This document shows, piece after piece, positions 1 through 10,800 of a stretch of DNA of 64,000 nt (positions are counted from its first letter, which is position 1; the number at the start of each line of letters is the position of its first letter). The stretch covers positions 5,022,001 through 5,086,000 of the forward strand of contig NZ_CP068083.1 of NCBI RefSeq assembly GCF_016725325.1, written 5' to 3'. Position numbers and translations under genes: made by a program. The notes under the pieces were generated by a model, which saw only the letters and a program-made list of their open reading frames with translations, did no database searches and had not been told where the DNA came from. This DNA comes from Sphingobacterium spiritivorum (GTDB lineage Bacteria; Bacteroidota; Bacteroidia; Sphingobacteriales; Sphingobacteriaceae).

Positions 1-11
1 TTTGACCTGTT

Positions 12-824
12 ATGAACAACAACGCTACTACTATCCTGCTGAATGATCTCGCTTTTCCGGAAGGTCCTGCATTTGCCCCAAACGGAGATCTTTGGTTTGT
101 AGAGCAGCAGCGAAATTGCCTGAGCCGATACCGTAACGGTATATTACATCGGCATCAAGTCGGCGGCAGACCTAACGGCATCGCTATAGATAACAGTGGT
201 CTGATCTGGTTTTGTGATTCGGAACGCAATCAGATACGAACGTTCAACAGTCTGACTGAGAATCAGGAAGTAATCGTAAGCGAGGTGGAAGGCAACCCTT
301 TAAACCTTCCTAATGATCTGGCGTTCGACAAAGACGGCAATCTACTCTTCACCTGCTCCGGAGACAGCCTTACCAAAGGTGACGGATATATATGCGCACT
401 ATCACCTGGAAAACAATTAAAGGTATTCCGAACCGTTTCTTTTTACCCAAACGGACTAGCTTTCAATGCAGACCACAGCAAGCTTTTTATTGCTGAAACC
501 GGCACACACGATATCTGGAAAGGCAAATGGGACAGCCAGAACATGGAATGGACTCATCCCGTCCGCTTCACAAATACCGGAGGCCCTGTTGGTCCTGACG
601 GGATGGCATTTGATGAAGAAGGTAACTTGTATATTGCCGTATACGGATCAGGAACGATACATCAGTATAATCCTCAGGGACAATTGTCAGCAAAAATACC
701 TGTTGCAGGAAACAATCCGACAAACTGTGCATTTGATCCGAGTGGAACTCTGGGACTGGTTATTACAGAAGCAGAAAAGGGACTGCTGATCAGTTATCAG
801 ACAGCGTACAGAGGTATTTTATAG
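12..824 (+). CDS. SMP-30/gluconolactonase-type lactonase
   Basis: A 270-residue six-bladed propeller of the SMP-30/gluconolactonase/LRE family, which usually opens sugar lactones with a divalent metal. Repeating blade motifs are visible: FPEGPAFAPNGDLWF, LPNDLAFDKDGNLLF, YPNGLAFNADHSKLF and GPDGMAFDEEGNLY, with Glu, Asn and Asp in the positions the family uses for metal. There is no signal peptide, so a cytoplasmic enzyme is expected. The ATG at 12 is close to the window edge and the upstream context cannot be seen, so it may be the last gene of an operon that enters from the left. It is convergent with the GntR gene. A link to the sugar dehydrogenase of the neighbouring locus (lactone made by one, opened by the other) is inference. 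Confidence 0.85.
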   Translation: MNNNATTILLNDLAFPEGPAFAPNGDLWFVEQQRNCLSRYRNGILHRHQVGGRPNGIAIDNSGLIWFCDSERNQIRTFNSLTENQEVIVSEVEGNPLNLPNDLAFDKDGNLLFTCSGDSLTKGDGYICALSPGKQLKVFRTVSFYPNGLAFNADHSKLFIAETGTHDIWKGKWDSQNMEWTHPVRFTNTGGPVGPDGMAFDEEGNLYIAVYGSGTIHQYNPQGQLSAKIPVAGNNPTNCAFDPSGTLGLVITEAEKGLLISYQTAYRGIL

Positions 825-856
825 GGAAGGTATTATTTTATACAAGGTTGTGGAGT

Positions 857-887
857 ATAAAAAAGCCGGAAGATTTCTTTTCCGGCC
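857..887 (-). terminator. Intrinsic terminator of the gntR-type gene
   Basis: Inverted repeat GCCGGAA (865-871) / TTCCGGC (880-886). Read on the minus strand the stem is followed by a run of six T (plus-strand A run ending at 864). It lies between two convergent genes and ends the regulator transcript; it may also stop transcription from the lactonase side. Confidence 0.75.
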
Positions 888-924
888 GTCAATAATGTCT
901 ATACAGATGATTGTATCTAACAAT

Positions 925-1560
925 TTAAAATTCAATAGATTCCTTCTCTCCTCTGTCAAGGTGCTCCAGCAACGTATCTATAGATTCTTTTAATTTACCC
1001 TCCTTAAGGTATTCGACTATTTTACGATGCTCTACCTCCGTCTGTTTATAGTCATCCATATGACTCAGAGCATTGCCCAGCTTTAGGTGAAACAACGGAA
1101 TATTACTATTATGATAGATATGTAGCAGGCGTTCATTACCAGTAGATTCGATTATTTTTTCATGAAAACGGACATCCGCTTCACATGCGCCCCCATAATA
1201 TCCTTTTTCTACCATAGAAGAAAAATCATCACAGATCAATTCAAGCTCTTTGATCACTGCTTTATCTCTTTTTGTAAACAAGATCTTGAGTGCACCGACT
1301 TCCAGAAGTTCACGCAGTTCACGGATATCCTTGATATCATCAGCTGTCATTTTTTTAACAAAACAACCTCCCTTTCCTCCAAACTCAACAAGCTGCTCTC
1401 CGGCCAAACGCATAAAAGCCTCACGGATAGCGACCCGACTCACACTTAATTTGTCTGCCCAGAAACTCTCGATCAGTCTGGCACCACCAACAAGCTGATT
1501 GGACAATATTTTTTTCCTGATTTCTAAATACGCTTTATAAGACAACGAGTCTTCCTTCAT
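925..1560 (-). CDS. GntR-family (FCD) transcriptional regulator
   Basis: A 211-residue regulator with an N-terminal winged helix (about residues 5-70, with SYKAYLEIRKKILS and SVSRVAIREAFMRLAGEQLV) and a C-terminal helical FCD domain (about 75-205). The FCD part carries DVRFHEKIIESTGNERLL and a later EVEHRKIVEYL, placing Asp and His where FadR-type members bind a metal or an acid ligand. Members of this subfamily typically respond to sugar acids or organic acids. A perfect palindrome ATTGTATACAAT abuts its start codon, and the same site recurs five times in the 11.1-11.6 kb region, so it probably represses itself and the two operons that face each other there. Ligand unknown. Confidence 0.9.
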   Translation of the reverse strand: MKEDSLSYKAYLEIRKKILSNQLVGGARLIESFWADKLSVSRVAIREAFMRLAGEQLVEFGGKGGCFVKKMTADDIKDIRELRELLEVGALKILFTKRDKAVIKELELICDDFSSMVEKGYYGGACEADVRFHEKIIESTGNERLLHIYHNSNIPLFHLKLGNALSHMDDYKQTEVEHRKIVEYLKEGKLKESIDTLLEHLDRGEKESIEF

Positions 1561-1572
1561 ATTGTATACAAT
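1561..1572. promoter_or_regulatory. Candidate GntR operator flush with the regulator start codon
   Basis: ATTGTATACAAT is a perfect 12-bp palindrome directly next to the ATG (complement at 1558-1560) of the GntR gene. It resembles the TnGTA/TACnA half-sites described for FadR-type GntR regulators. The same core appears in the intergenic region of the divergent operons. Autoregulation is inferred. Confidence 0.7.
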
Positions 1573-1579
1573 TTAATAT

Positions 1580-1612
1580 CAAAAATAAGAATACATCTTG
1601 TATTTATTGCAA
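1580..1612 (-). promoter_or_regulatory. Candidate Bacteroidota promoter of the GntR gene
   Basis: On the minus strand TATTTTTG (1580-1587) matches the -7 consensus TAnnTTTG, and TTG (1610-1612) sits 22 bases upstream as a -33 element. The predicted start of transcription falls in or next to the palindrome at 1561-1572. An inverted repeat ATACA-TCT-TGTAT (1591-1603) lies between the two boxes. Confidence 0.5.
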
Positions 1613-1670
1613 TAATAAAATGCATTCCTGTAACTTACTAAAAAAAATAAATGACAGCACAAACAATAAA

Positions 1671-4466
1671 TTAATTATTATTCAACCTTATCTCATTTGC
1701 TCCATATTTTCTTCCGGGGGTAAACTGCAGAACAGTTCCCTGGGATTCATAACGGATAACATGTTTACCCGCATCAACCGGAATATTTGTATCTGAAACC
1801 GGCTGTCCGGATTGAATATTCCAAAATCCTTCCTTCAACCCGGCAAGAATGATTTTGTATTTTTTATCTGCCGGAACTGTTATTTCAATCGGTTCACTGA
1901 TCAGCTGTCCGCCTTTACTGATACAGACAATACGATCATCCAGCCGGATCACATAATAAGCTGCCCTTTCTTCATACTGAAGAGGCAACGGAACGGATTG
2001 CCCTTCTACCATCTGAAAAACCGTCAGAAAACGATCTTGTTGATTTTTCTGCTCAGGTGTAACCATGATACGGTATGCACGTGCTTCCGGCCAGTTTGAT
2101 TTAACGTCATAATCATCCCCAAAAACCTGATTAGCTTTTTCACCGCTCAAAACGCTGACCAACCTGTGCTCAGGCTTAGGCAACAACATATTGACATAGG
2201 TTTTCCCGGTCCTTCCTTCCAATTCACTATGCAACACCAGTTGTCCCCGCTCTTCTTTGGGCACATTCAGCGTATTGATCTGCCAGTATTTCTTAAAGGC
2301 CGGATCATTCACTTTCATATCATCCGTTAGAATAATAGCTGCAGGTACATCTTTACGATTCAGATCAAGAAAAAGAAAACCGCGGGTATAGCTATTCATT
2401 TTAGAAGTATATGCAGCTGTGAGATCTATATTGTAATAACTAAAATCCGGTGAGATAGGGTCAGCGCCTACAGCAGCGGAGCGTACGAAACCAACATTGT
2501 ACCAGGGATCGGTCTTTGCCTCTGTCGCTGTTCTCGGAAAACGCTGACTGAAACGTGTACCACCATCATTCGTTTTTGTTCTGAACAATAGTTTTTCCTG
2601 AGGATCTACAGCCAGCATCATACTGTGAGAAACCGAGCGCTTGTTAAAATTAAAATCATAAGGCGAACCATAAGACAAATACAACCCGAGATCTCCGACC
2701 TGAATACCGTGATAATAAATCTGCAAAGCTCCAGCATCTGCATGCTGATGATTCCCAAAATGATAACCACCACCTTTTATTTCAGCAATTACATCACTAC
2801 TATTACGATCCATATTCCATCCGGTACGCGCAACCATAGCTCCCAATACCGGGCCAAAATTCTTTGTCTTAGGAAGTTGATTCAAATTATTGTCCGGCTT
2901 AAGCAACGGATCATTTAGCAACAGAAATAAAACCGGATTGTCCGGCAATGCGCCTTGCTTATAAAACTCGGCTTTGATCAGAGGATTTTGAGAATATGCA
3001 TAACACAGCAACATAGTTTGGGGATTTTTCCAGTAAAAATTAGTACTGGAAGCATATTTGACATTGAACATATCGCCATCCCGTAACATTTTACCATCTG
3101 GTGTGCGCATATACAGCCAGTAATAAGGCATATCTTTGATATTATCATCAAATACCTCCTGTCCGGTCATCCTGTAATAGAACCATACCGCATGCATTTC
3201 CCAGCCGAAGCGATATCCACCATAATCTATTCCCTGATTGTGTCGTGGAGACTGATATTCAAATTTACGCATAGGCACCAGTTGCTCTAATACGGTGTAC
3301 GACACATATTGATAGGGCAACGGATCCTCATCATATATAGCTATACTCATAGCTAACAGATCTCTGCAGATCTGTGCTTCATTACCATGTCCGTTAATAA
3401 TGCTTTCCTGACCATAGAATGGAGGCCAGCCGATTTCCATATCATCCGCTAAGCGATACATATGCCGACGAATATGCGCCCGCTGCTCGGCCGTCATCAG
3501 ATCATAGCACCAGTCGTACACAACTGCTGACGTGTAGATAGCACGTCCAATCTCACGGGTAATGTCTCCGTAAGTAATATTTCCGAATTCCAGCACAGAA
3601 AGGTAATCTGAAACCAGACGAACAGCTTCTTTTCCAACAGACTGATCCCCTGACATCAGATAATAAAAAGCTTTTGTCTCTATATTTTTCTCCAGAGTTT
3701 CATTATGAAACTGTTCCTGTTCAGGATGGATATTGAAGGTAAAAGCTGCAGTAGCTGCTGCTTTTACTTTCTCCCATTCAGGTCTGTTCTCTTCGCTGTT
3801 TAATCTGTTTTTGACCGTCACCAGACTTTCTTCATTGACCCATATACGGGGTCTGCTTTTGGGAGGTACAATAGCAGGCTTATAATGAAGGGCTTCATCA
3901 GGGACCTGAGGAGCTTCAAAACTCCGGATTTTAATCTTCTGAAACCGGACATATTCAGGTAGCCACATCTTTATCTGATGCCGACCCTTTTTCAGCTGAA
4001 ACTTGCCAAGTGTTTGCCGGCCCCCCATATGCGCATCAAACAAGATACGGCTGGTAGGCCGCTCTTCATCGATCTGCATTTTAACATTCTGCGTCATGCG
4101 ACCCGTCTTATCCTCTCTTTTTAAAACCTCCGGATCTGATGGTTCAACTACAGTTTCCAACGTATATTTACCATCCGCAGGAATATCTACTTTGAAAATT
4201 ACATCATACTTATAATCAATTTTTTGTATTGAACTCTTAATGTTATTCTTTAACACTATATAAGCTTCTGGCGACTTATTTTCTTTAGATCTTATTACGG
4301 TGTGTGTATTGATACCAGCATCAGAAGCACGGTATACTTTTTCGTATACGGACAAAGCAGATGATTGTGCATGTACGGATACGACAGACACAGCTATCAG
4401 CGTGAATAATGTTAGGATAAAGGGGATACGGCAATATTTCTTCGTTAAGGATCTTTGGCTGTACAT
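1671..4466 (-). CDS. Heparinase II/III-family polysaccharide lyase
   Basis: A 931-residue exported protein with a signal peptide ending in VHAQ. The centre and C-terminal half look like the heparinase II/III-alginate lyase superfamily: an alpha-toroid part with NGHGNEAQICRDLLAM and NQGIDYGGYRFGWEMHAVW, then the beta-sheet domain that opens with GGGYHFGNHQHADAGAL at about residues 565-580, where His and Tyr residues are typical of the catalytic cleft. Such enzymes cleave uronic-acid-containing glycans by beta-elimination. It is the last gene of the Sus operon, 89 bases after the DUF4466-like lipoprotein gene, and probably acts in the periplasm on imported oligosaccharides. The substrate (glycosaminoglycan, alginate or another polyuronide) cannot be read from the sequence. 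Confidence 0.85.
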   Translation of the reverse strand: MYSQRSLTKKYCRIPFILTLFTLIAVSVVSVHAQSSALSVYEKVYRASDAGINTHTVIRSKENKSPEAYIVLKNNIKSSIQKIDYKYDVIFKVDIPADGKYTLETVVEPSDPEVLKREDKTGRMTQNVKMQIDEERPTSRILFDAHMGGRQTLGKFQLKKGRHQIKMWLPEYVRFQKIKIRSFEAPQVPDEALHYKPAIVPPKSRPRIWVNEESLVTVKNRLNSEENRPEWEKVKAAATAAFTFNIHPEQEQFHNETLEKNIETKAFYYLMSGDQSVGKEAVRLVSDYLSVLEFGNITYGDITREIGRAIYTSAVVYDWCYDLMTAEQRAHIRRHMYRLADDMEIGWPPFYGQESIINGHGNEAQICRDLLAMSIAIYDEDPLPYQYVSYTVLEQLVPMRKFEYQSPRHNQGIDYGGYRFGWEMHAVWFYYRMTGQEVFDDNIKDMPYYWLYMRTPDGKMLRDGDMFNVKYASSTNFYWKNPQTMLLCYAYSQNPLIKAEFYKQGALPDNPVLFLLLNDPLLKPDNNLNQLPKTKNFGPVLGAMVARTGWNMDRNSSDVIAEIKGGGYHFGNHQHADAGALQIYYHGIQVGDLGLYLSYGSPYDFNFNKRSVSHSMMLAVDPQEKLLFRTKTNDGGTRFSQRFPRTATEAKTDPWYNVGFVRSAAVGADPISPDFSYYNIDLTAAYTSKMNSYTRGFLFLDLNRKDVPAAIILTDDMKVNDPAFKKYWQINTLNVPKEERGQLVLHSELEGRTGKTYVNMLLPKPEHRLVSVLSGEKANQVFGDDYDVKSNWPEARAYRIMVTPEQKNQQDRFLTVFQMVEGQSVPLPLQYEERAAYYVIRLDDRIVCISKGGQLISEPIEITVPADKKYKIILAGLKEGFWNIQSGQPVSDTNIPVDAGKHVIRYESQGTVLQFTPGRKYGANEIRLNNN

Positions 4467-4555
4467 ATTCTACTTGTTGAAACAAATTAATAAACCGAAC
4501 TTCCTTTCTGTGGAAAGGAAATCCGGATTAAACAATCAAAACAATTATACTGAAA

Positions 4556-5542
4556 TTAGTTCATTGATAATCTTTTCATACTGATTTTCAATTCTTTTGT
4601 TGCATCAGTTGAACTGTTTATATACACATATGCCCTGTATTTCTTATCCGCTGTCTCCACCCACAATCCACCTTCATTACGTACATTGACAGCGAAATCA
4701 GGAGCATCTGTAAAGTCTTTCTGTATCAGATCCAGATCATCCACAAAAACTCCGTATTGCAGACGTGCCAACTGCTGATCACGTACTGTCCACGCTTTAA
4801 TCAGCTTTGTGTTATTTTTAACTCCCGCCGGCAACGTTATTCCCGGCAAATAAATAGCATTAGCAGACGGAGCCACTACAGCGTGTTTAAAATCTATATT
4901 CGGAATAATACGATACAGGTACACCAAATCTATTTTATCCGGATTCTGAGCCGCATACGCAGCATCATATACCGCCATATCAGCAATCGAGATATAGCAG
5001 GCCTGTGCATCCTTAGCGACCAGATCCAGTTTCATATCCATTTTACGGATATCATAAGGACCAAGATTATAGGTAACTGTCTGTCCGTTGCTGGCTTTTG
5101 CTGAAAACTTAAAAGAAACAGTCTTTCCACGGGCTTCTTCCGGTATTTTATAATAATAGCGTAAGGTAGCAGCACTTGTATCTCTTGAGAAATTGACTGT
5201 AGTGGCCGTACCGGTAGTCACGGAAGGATCGCCAATCTGAACACCTACATCTATTCCCGAATTATTTGTATAATACGACTTATTATCCAGATAAGTACCA
5301 CTAGCTCCGGCAATGGTTGCTTCCACTGTAGCCGAGACTATTTTACCTTCTGTCGGCAAAAGTGCCATTGCGTAGGCGAATTCAATATTTGTCCCAACTA
5401 CATTAGGCCCCATTGATCGCTTGATCACATCGTTATGCAATCCGGATTCCGCCTCTGGAATCTGATAGGAATCTTCTTTACATGCTGTTACAAACAGGGT
5501 AAGCATGCTAACGATTCCTATATAATATATTAATTTCTTCAT
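4556..5542 (-). CDS. Surface lipoprotein, DUF4466-like
   Basis: A 328-residue lipoprotein (signal peptide with lipobox VTAC, Cys at about residue 21). After it comes SYQIPEAESGLHNDVIKRS and a beta-rich region, then a segment starting AKDAQACYISIADMAVYDA. It resembles the DUF4466 proteins of Bacteroidota polysaccharide loci; that family name is from memory and not certain. Placement after SusC, SusD and a small lipoprotein suggests an outer-membrane glycan-binding protein. No catalytic motif is visible. Confidence 0.7.
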   Translation of the reverse strand: MKKLIYYIGIVSMLTLFVTACKEDSYQIPEAESGLHNDVIKRSMGPNVVGTNIEFAYAMALLPTEGKIVSATVEATIAGASGTYLDNKSYYTNNSGIDVGVQIGDPSVTTGTATTVNFSRDTSAATLRYYYKIPEEARGKTVSFKFSAKASNGQTVTYNLGPYDIRKMDMKLDLVAKDAQACYISIADMAVYDAAYAAQNPDKIDLVYLYRIIPNIDFKHAVVAPSANAIYLPGITLPAGVKNNTKLIKAWTVRDQQLARLQYGVFVDDLDLIQKDFTDAPDFAVNVRNEGGLWVETADKKYRAYVYINSSTDATKELKISMKRLSMN

Positions 5543-5555
5543 CTTTATCAGTTTT

Positions 5556-5954
5556 TTACTGTTTAACAGTCAATGTAACGGTATATTCTTTTCTCACCTT
5601 ACGATTACCTGATACTACCGTCCATTTGCGTGGACTGCTCAGGTTAGAAAAATCCTCTTTACCGACGATTTTTGGATCTAATAAGGCATCTGCCACTAAG
5701 CTAAACTGCGGGTAAAGGTTCCGAAGATCAGTACCGAACATCACTTCTACCTTTATAGTTTGCGCTACGGTATCGATTACTGCAGCTTTGGTACGTACAG
5801 TTTGAAAATCAGCGCCCAGCAATTCAAAATTACTGACGTAACATTCTGCCCTGTTTGTGATCAGCAGCCCGTCTCCATCCATTGGATAGTCTTTTTGACA
5901 GCCTGCCACCAAGATGCACAATGTAAATAAAAGGCCTTTTATAATATTTTTCAT
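5556..5954 (-). CDS. Small surface lipoprotein of the Sus locus
   Basis: 132 residues with a lipobox (LVAGC) and a beta-rich body ending in KEYTVTLTVKQ, the pattern of the Ig-like DUF5018-type domains found in SusE/SusF-position proteins. It is 13 bases upstream of the DUF4466-like gene and 91 bases downstream of susD. A role as an outer-membrane accessory that binds or presents glycan is inferred from position. No enzyme motif is visible. Confidence 0.65.
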   Translation of the reverse strand: MKNIIKGLLFTLCILVAGCQKDYPMDGDGLLITNRAECYVSNFELLGADFQTVRTKAAVIDTVAQTIKVEVMFGTDLRNLYPQFSLVADALLDPKIVGKEDFSNLSSPRKWTVVSGNRKVRKEYTVTLTVKQ

Positions 5955-6045
5955 CTGTCTATAATTTATTTTTTAATGTTGATGAAACGCTCAGATCTTT
6001 CTTTTGAAACATCCTGATGATTTCATATTGATATCGATTAATATA

Positions 6046-7881
6046 TTATCTCCAGGGAATATTCTGTGTGAGACGGCTGTTGCGGTCACGTTCTGTCTCC
6101 GGAATCTGATAAATATAACACCGTTGGTAAGTGAGCTCCGGCTCGTTAAAGAAAAAGCGCTCCCAATTGTTGCCATAGGTATCCTGAAACCATTTTCCAT
6201 TGCCATAAGCAGCTCCAAACACCTTTTCTATGGTTCTCCAGCGTCTCAGATCGAAAGCCCGCTGACCTTCACCAAATAACTCCACAATACGTTCCTGCTC
6301 TATTGCATCAAAGAATGCTTGCTTAGAACTGGTTTTTGTACTGGAAAGAGCCGGCAGATTACCTCGACGACGCACTCTGTTTACCAGGTCTATTGCATCA
6401 GCCTGTGGTCCGCCTACCTCATTTGTAGCCTCTGCATACATCAGGAATACGTCAGCCAGACGCATCATCGGCCAGTTGTAGTCTCCCGAACTTCTGTTTT
6501 GACCGCCATAATTACGCACAAACTTACGTGTCTCAATACCCGACAGATTGGTACCGTTATCATTAAATGAAGTATAGCGAACTCCATCTATAGTGACTGC
6601 TGCACCCCATGTCTTGTAAATAAAAGGAACATAACCTGTTAATTCCGTTGTACCCATTCCCATGATTTTCTCATAATCCCAAAGCAAAGTTGCTTTCATC
6701 CGATAATCCCGGTTACGGTAAGATTCCGGATTAATTGCCGAATTAGGCATCGTACGTGCACCCGCTACTGTTGGGGCAACTTGTATCATGGGTGGCAGAA
6801 AATCTCCCGTAATAGTTGATTGATAACGATTGGCGATCTCATAACGGGCTACTACCTGATTTTGAGATAAACCTACAGACACACCGGTCCATACACGCAT
6901 ATACTCTTCACTCTGACCTGTACCGTTCCCGCCGTGCGTCAATACCATGATCATCTCTCCGTCGGTATTTGGGTTTCCTGTAGACGGGATAAACATGTAA
7001 TAATAGTTTGGCAGCACGTCGGCCTTTCCCATTTCTCCCCATTCGCCCGGCTCACCATTCCGGAACAGCCGTAATCCGTAATCATTAATAACCTTTTTAA
7101 AATCCTCTGCAGCACCACGGTATGCTTCCTGGGCTACAGCTGCAGATGGGGTAAAACGTTCCAGCTCCGGCCAGCCATTTTTATTCCAGGATCCCCAGAA
7201 TAACTGCAGCTTACCCCGGAAAGCTAACGCAGCCGGTTTGGCTGCACGACCTATCGTCGCACCTTTCACTGGCAGTTTATCATATGCATAAGTAAAATCG
7301 GCCATAATGGAATCTTTGATCCGTGCAATAGGCATCCGTGATGCCGTATCCGCTTCTATAGGATCACGCAGTATATGTGAAAAATACGGCACATCTCCCC
7401 AAAGCGAAATCAATCTGAAATAAGCAATACCTCGTAACAGTTTTGCTTCCCCGGCTATTGCTTCCAGATTTTTAAGCGAAGTCTCCGTCTTTGCATTTGG
7501 CAGCATCAGCTTATTGATATTCTCAATCACATAATTGGAATGTGTAATCGAGCCATATAATGCACGGTACAATGCTGAAGCACCACCACCATAGTTACTC
7601 GGACTATTCACCGTCATCGTAATCGGTGCAGCTCCTACATTCCATACCTTCAGAAAATCGCCGTGTCCGTCAAAATGATAATCCCGGTCAAAGCAGGGGC
7701 GAAAAACAGCGTAATTCCCCATTAGCGCACTCAATGCATCATCCTCACTTGCCCAAAATGTCTGTGTACTCGGTGCCGTTGTAGGTACCTGATTCAGCAG
7801 ATCCTTGCGACATGATGACAATCCTGTCACAGTTGCGATTATAACACTAAAAACAACTGTTATATTTAATTTCGTTCTCAT
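6046..7881 (-). CDS. SusD/RagB-family glycan-binding lipoprotein
   Basis: 611 residues from the ATG at 7881. A longer reading frame exists to 7908 but would overlap the susC stop, and the 7881 start gives a clean signal peptide with lipobox LSSC. SusD hallmarks are visible: RKDLLNQVPTTAPSTQTFWAS near the N-terminus, TPR-like helices such as EAKLLRGIAYFRLISLWGDVP, the late motif DAIEQERIVELFGEGQRAFDLRRW and the ending SRLTQNIPWR. It caps the SusC barrel at the cell surface and captures oligosaccharides. The gap to susC is only 13 bases, so the pair is co-transcribed. Confidence 0.95.
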   Translation of the reverse strand: MRTKLNITVVFSVIIATVTGLSSCRKDLLNQVPTTAPSTQTFWASEDDALSALMGNYAVFRPCFDRDYHFDGHGDFLKVWNVGAAPITMTVNSPSNYGGGASALYRALYGSITHSNYVIENINKLMLPNAKTETSLKNLEAIAGEAKLLRGIAYFRLISLWGDVPYFSHILRDPIEADTASRMPIARIKDSIMADFTYAYDKLPVKGATIGRAAKPAALAFRGKLQLFWGSWNKNGWPELERFTPSAAVAQEAYRGAAEDFKKVINDYGLRLFRNGEPGEWGEMGKADVLPNYYYMFIPSTGNPNTDGEMIMVLTHGGNGTGQSEEYMRVWTGVSVGLSQNQVVARYEIANRYQSTITGDFLPPMIQVAPTVAGARTMPNSAINPESYRNRDYRMKATLLWDYEKIMGMGTTELTGYVPFIYKTWGAAVTIDGVRYTSFNDNGTNLSGIETRKFVRNYGGQNRSSGDYNWPMMRLADVFLMYAEATNEVGGPQADAIDLVNRVRRRGNLPALSSTKTSSKQAFFDAIEQERIVELFGEGQRAFDLRRWRTIEKVFGAAYGNGKWFQDTYGNNWERFFFNEPELTYQRCYIYQIPETERDRNSRLTQNIPWR

Positions 7882-7894
7882 CCTTATAAATCTC

Positions 7895-10800
7895 TTATAG
7901 TTCCACATTCAGTCCTAACACAAAAGTTTTGGTAATGGGATATGCATCATTTGCATACGAACTTTTCTCCGGATCTAATCCTTTGAAACTCGTAATTACA
8001 GCCAGATTATCAGCTGATCCGTATACCCTTAGTTTATTGACACCCATACGCTTTACCAACCCCTTACTAAAGGTATATCCAACCTGTATATTCTTGACTC
8101 GCAGATAAGACAGATCCTGTAACCAATGTGTACTCAGGTAATTGCTGGTACTTGTCGATCCCAATGTACTTGGCAACAATCTTGGATAGTCAGCATCTCT
8201 GTTATCCAGATTCCAGGTATTATTCCACTGATCCTCAGTGATAGCCTGATTAGTGGTACCGATAAACGGACTATTAATTCTGTTCATCCAAAACTCTTTA
8301 CGTCCGGTTGCTCCCTGAAGCAGGAAGGCGAAGTCAAATCCTTTCCAGCTTGCACTTCCTCTCAACGCATAGTTAGTACTTGGTCTTCCTAATTGCGATT
8401 TAGGGTAAGCTACACGGTCATTGATATCGATCTTACCATCTCCGTTTACGTCCTTGATCAGCACATCTCCAGGAGAAGCTCCCTGAGGAGCAGCTTTATA
8501 GACATCTTCCCAGGTCTGAGCAATCCCCAATGACTCAAAGGCATACACAAAATTATAAGGCATATCGAGGAAAGTGGAGCCTTTAGGTAATTGTTCATTC
8601 CAGGACAGCAGACGGTTTGAGTTTTTAGAAAAATTGAAATTGACCATATACTGGAAGTCTTGCTTACGATCTGTCCATGTCAGATTGGATTCTACCCCCC
8701 TGTTGCGCATATCTCCAATATTTCTTCTCGGAGCAATGTATGCACCGCTCAGGTGGATGGAAACATCTGAAGGTCGGTTCATTCCTTTAGTGAGACGATC
8801 ATAATAATCTACCTCCCAGGAAAGTCTGTTATTGAAGAAAACAAGATCCATCCCCAGATTCAGTACATTTGTACGTTCCCAGGTCAGGTTATAGTTAATA
8901 AATTTCTTATTCGTAAGACCAATAACAGGAACTCCACCAGAAATATAATTACTTGCAGTCAGCAATTCCTGCTGTTCATATCTCCCCACGCCACTGTTAT
9001 TACCTAATGCACCATATGAAGCACGTAACTTACCTGTGCTCAGCGCTATTTTAGATTTCAGATCCGAGAAGAAACTTTCTTCCGTAAAACGCCATCCTGC
9101 AGATGCTGAAGGGAAAAAGCCATACTGATCTCCTTTGAGAAATTTAGAAGATCCGTCTACACGGAAATTTGTTTCTAACAGGTACTTATTGAATGCAATA
9201 TATCCAATACGACCTATGTAGGAACGCAGTCCTTCATTATCGGAAGAACCTCCTGTAGTCTGCACATTATTCAATGCACCATCTATTTCATGCAATAATG
9301 GGTTCAGACGATCCCCTCTGCTGGCAGAGAGATAGCGGTCGCTCCAGAATTCTTCACTGTAGGCCCCCATAACAGAAAGATCATGATCACCGAATTTACG
9401 TTCATAGTTTAATCTTCCCGTCAATTGGGTTTTATACCCTTCTCTGTCTACATTATAAATAGGCTCATTATTTCCAACATAGATCCTTGGGCCCCAGTCG
9501 TCTAACTGAAAATTATATGCGCGTGTGGGCAGATCCGCACGCCAGTCAAATCTGTTGTTATATTTTAAGGAATAGTCAACATGGGCGGTAAATCCCTGAA
9601 AAGGTTTCCAATCCAGGTATCCATTCAGATACGCTTCTTTCTGATTCATGGTATTCCTGTTGCGGACCAGATAATCCGCATAAGGATTGGTAGACTGTGA
9701 GCTTTCATTATAAGCCATAGCACCACCATAATAACCTGTCACAGGATCAAAAGGCAGAATACCGGCAGGTGCTGTAAAAATATCCAGACCATTCGGACTA
9801 TTTGCAGTCATCCCCTCTTCATAATTATAATGATATTTGGACCAGTTACCTGAAAATTTAACACCGGTATTAATGGTATTAGTCACCTTCAGATCAAAGT
9901 TGAATGCCGCATTGTAGCGTTTGAAATCATTTTCGATCTGAATACCTTTTTCATCCAGCGCCCCGAAAGAGACGTAATAGTTTGAATTTTCACCTCCACC
10001 GTTTACCGATACATTATAGGTATTGGATTTTCCGTCGCGAAGGATCACATCCCACCAGTCGGTATTCGGATAGCGCTTGGGGTCTATCATACTCAGTGCA
10101 AGCCATTGATCTATGGTTCCGTTTTTAAATTGAAAGTTTCCCGGCAAGGTCGTGGCAGCCTGCGCGCGCTGTGTGGCCGTCAATGCCTTTGCGTAATTAC
10201 TCAAAAATTCAAAACTCTGTGTTGGTTTCACCAGGGTCCAGCTTCCTGAAGCGCTTATTTTAGGTTTAGCATTTCGATTTCCGGTCTTTGTTGTAATCAG
10301 AATAACCCCGTTAGCAGCCCGGGAACCATACACAGAGGCTGAAGCAGCATCTTTTAATACCGACACACTCTCCACGTCATTGATATTAATCCGGTTGAGA
10401 CTGACATCCGGCATTCCGTCTACGACGATCAATGGTCCGGCATTATTGACTGTTCCCAATCCGCGAATCATGAGGTCTGCAGCATTATTTCCTGCCATTC
10501 CTGAATTCTGACTTACAGCTAATCCGGGAAGTAGTCCTTGTAAAGCTGAAGAAACATTAGACATGGACCTGCTTGTTACAGCTTCATCGATCTTCACCGA
10601 AGCCACTGAACCGGTCAGATTGACCTTCTTCTGTGTACCGTAGCCGACAACGACCACTTCATCCAGCTCTTCCAGTGAAGTCTGCAGTGTAACGGATGCA
10701 GCATCTTTAGCGTCCTTTACCTGTGACAGAAAACCAATAAGTCTGAACTGCAGTTTATCAGATGGTGCTGCTACAATGCTGAAACTACCATCTGCCTGTG

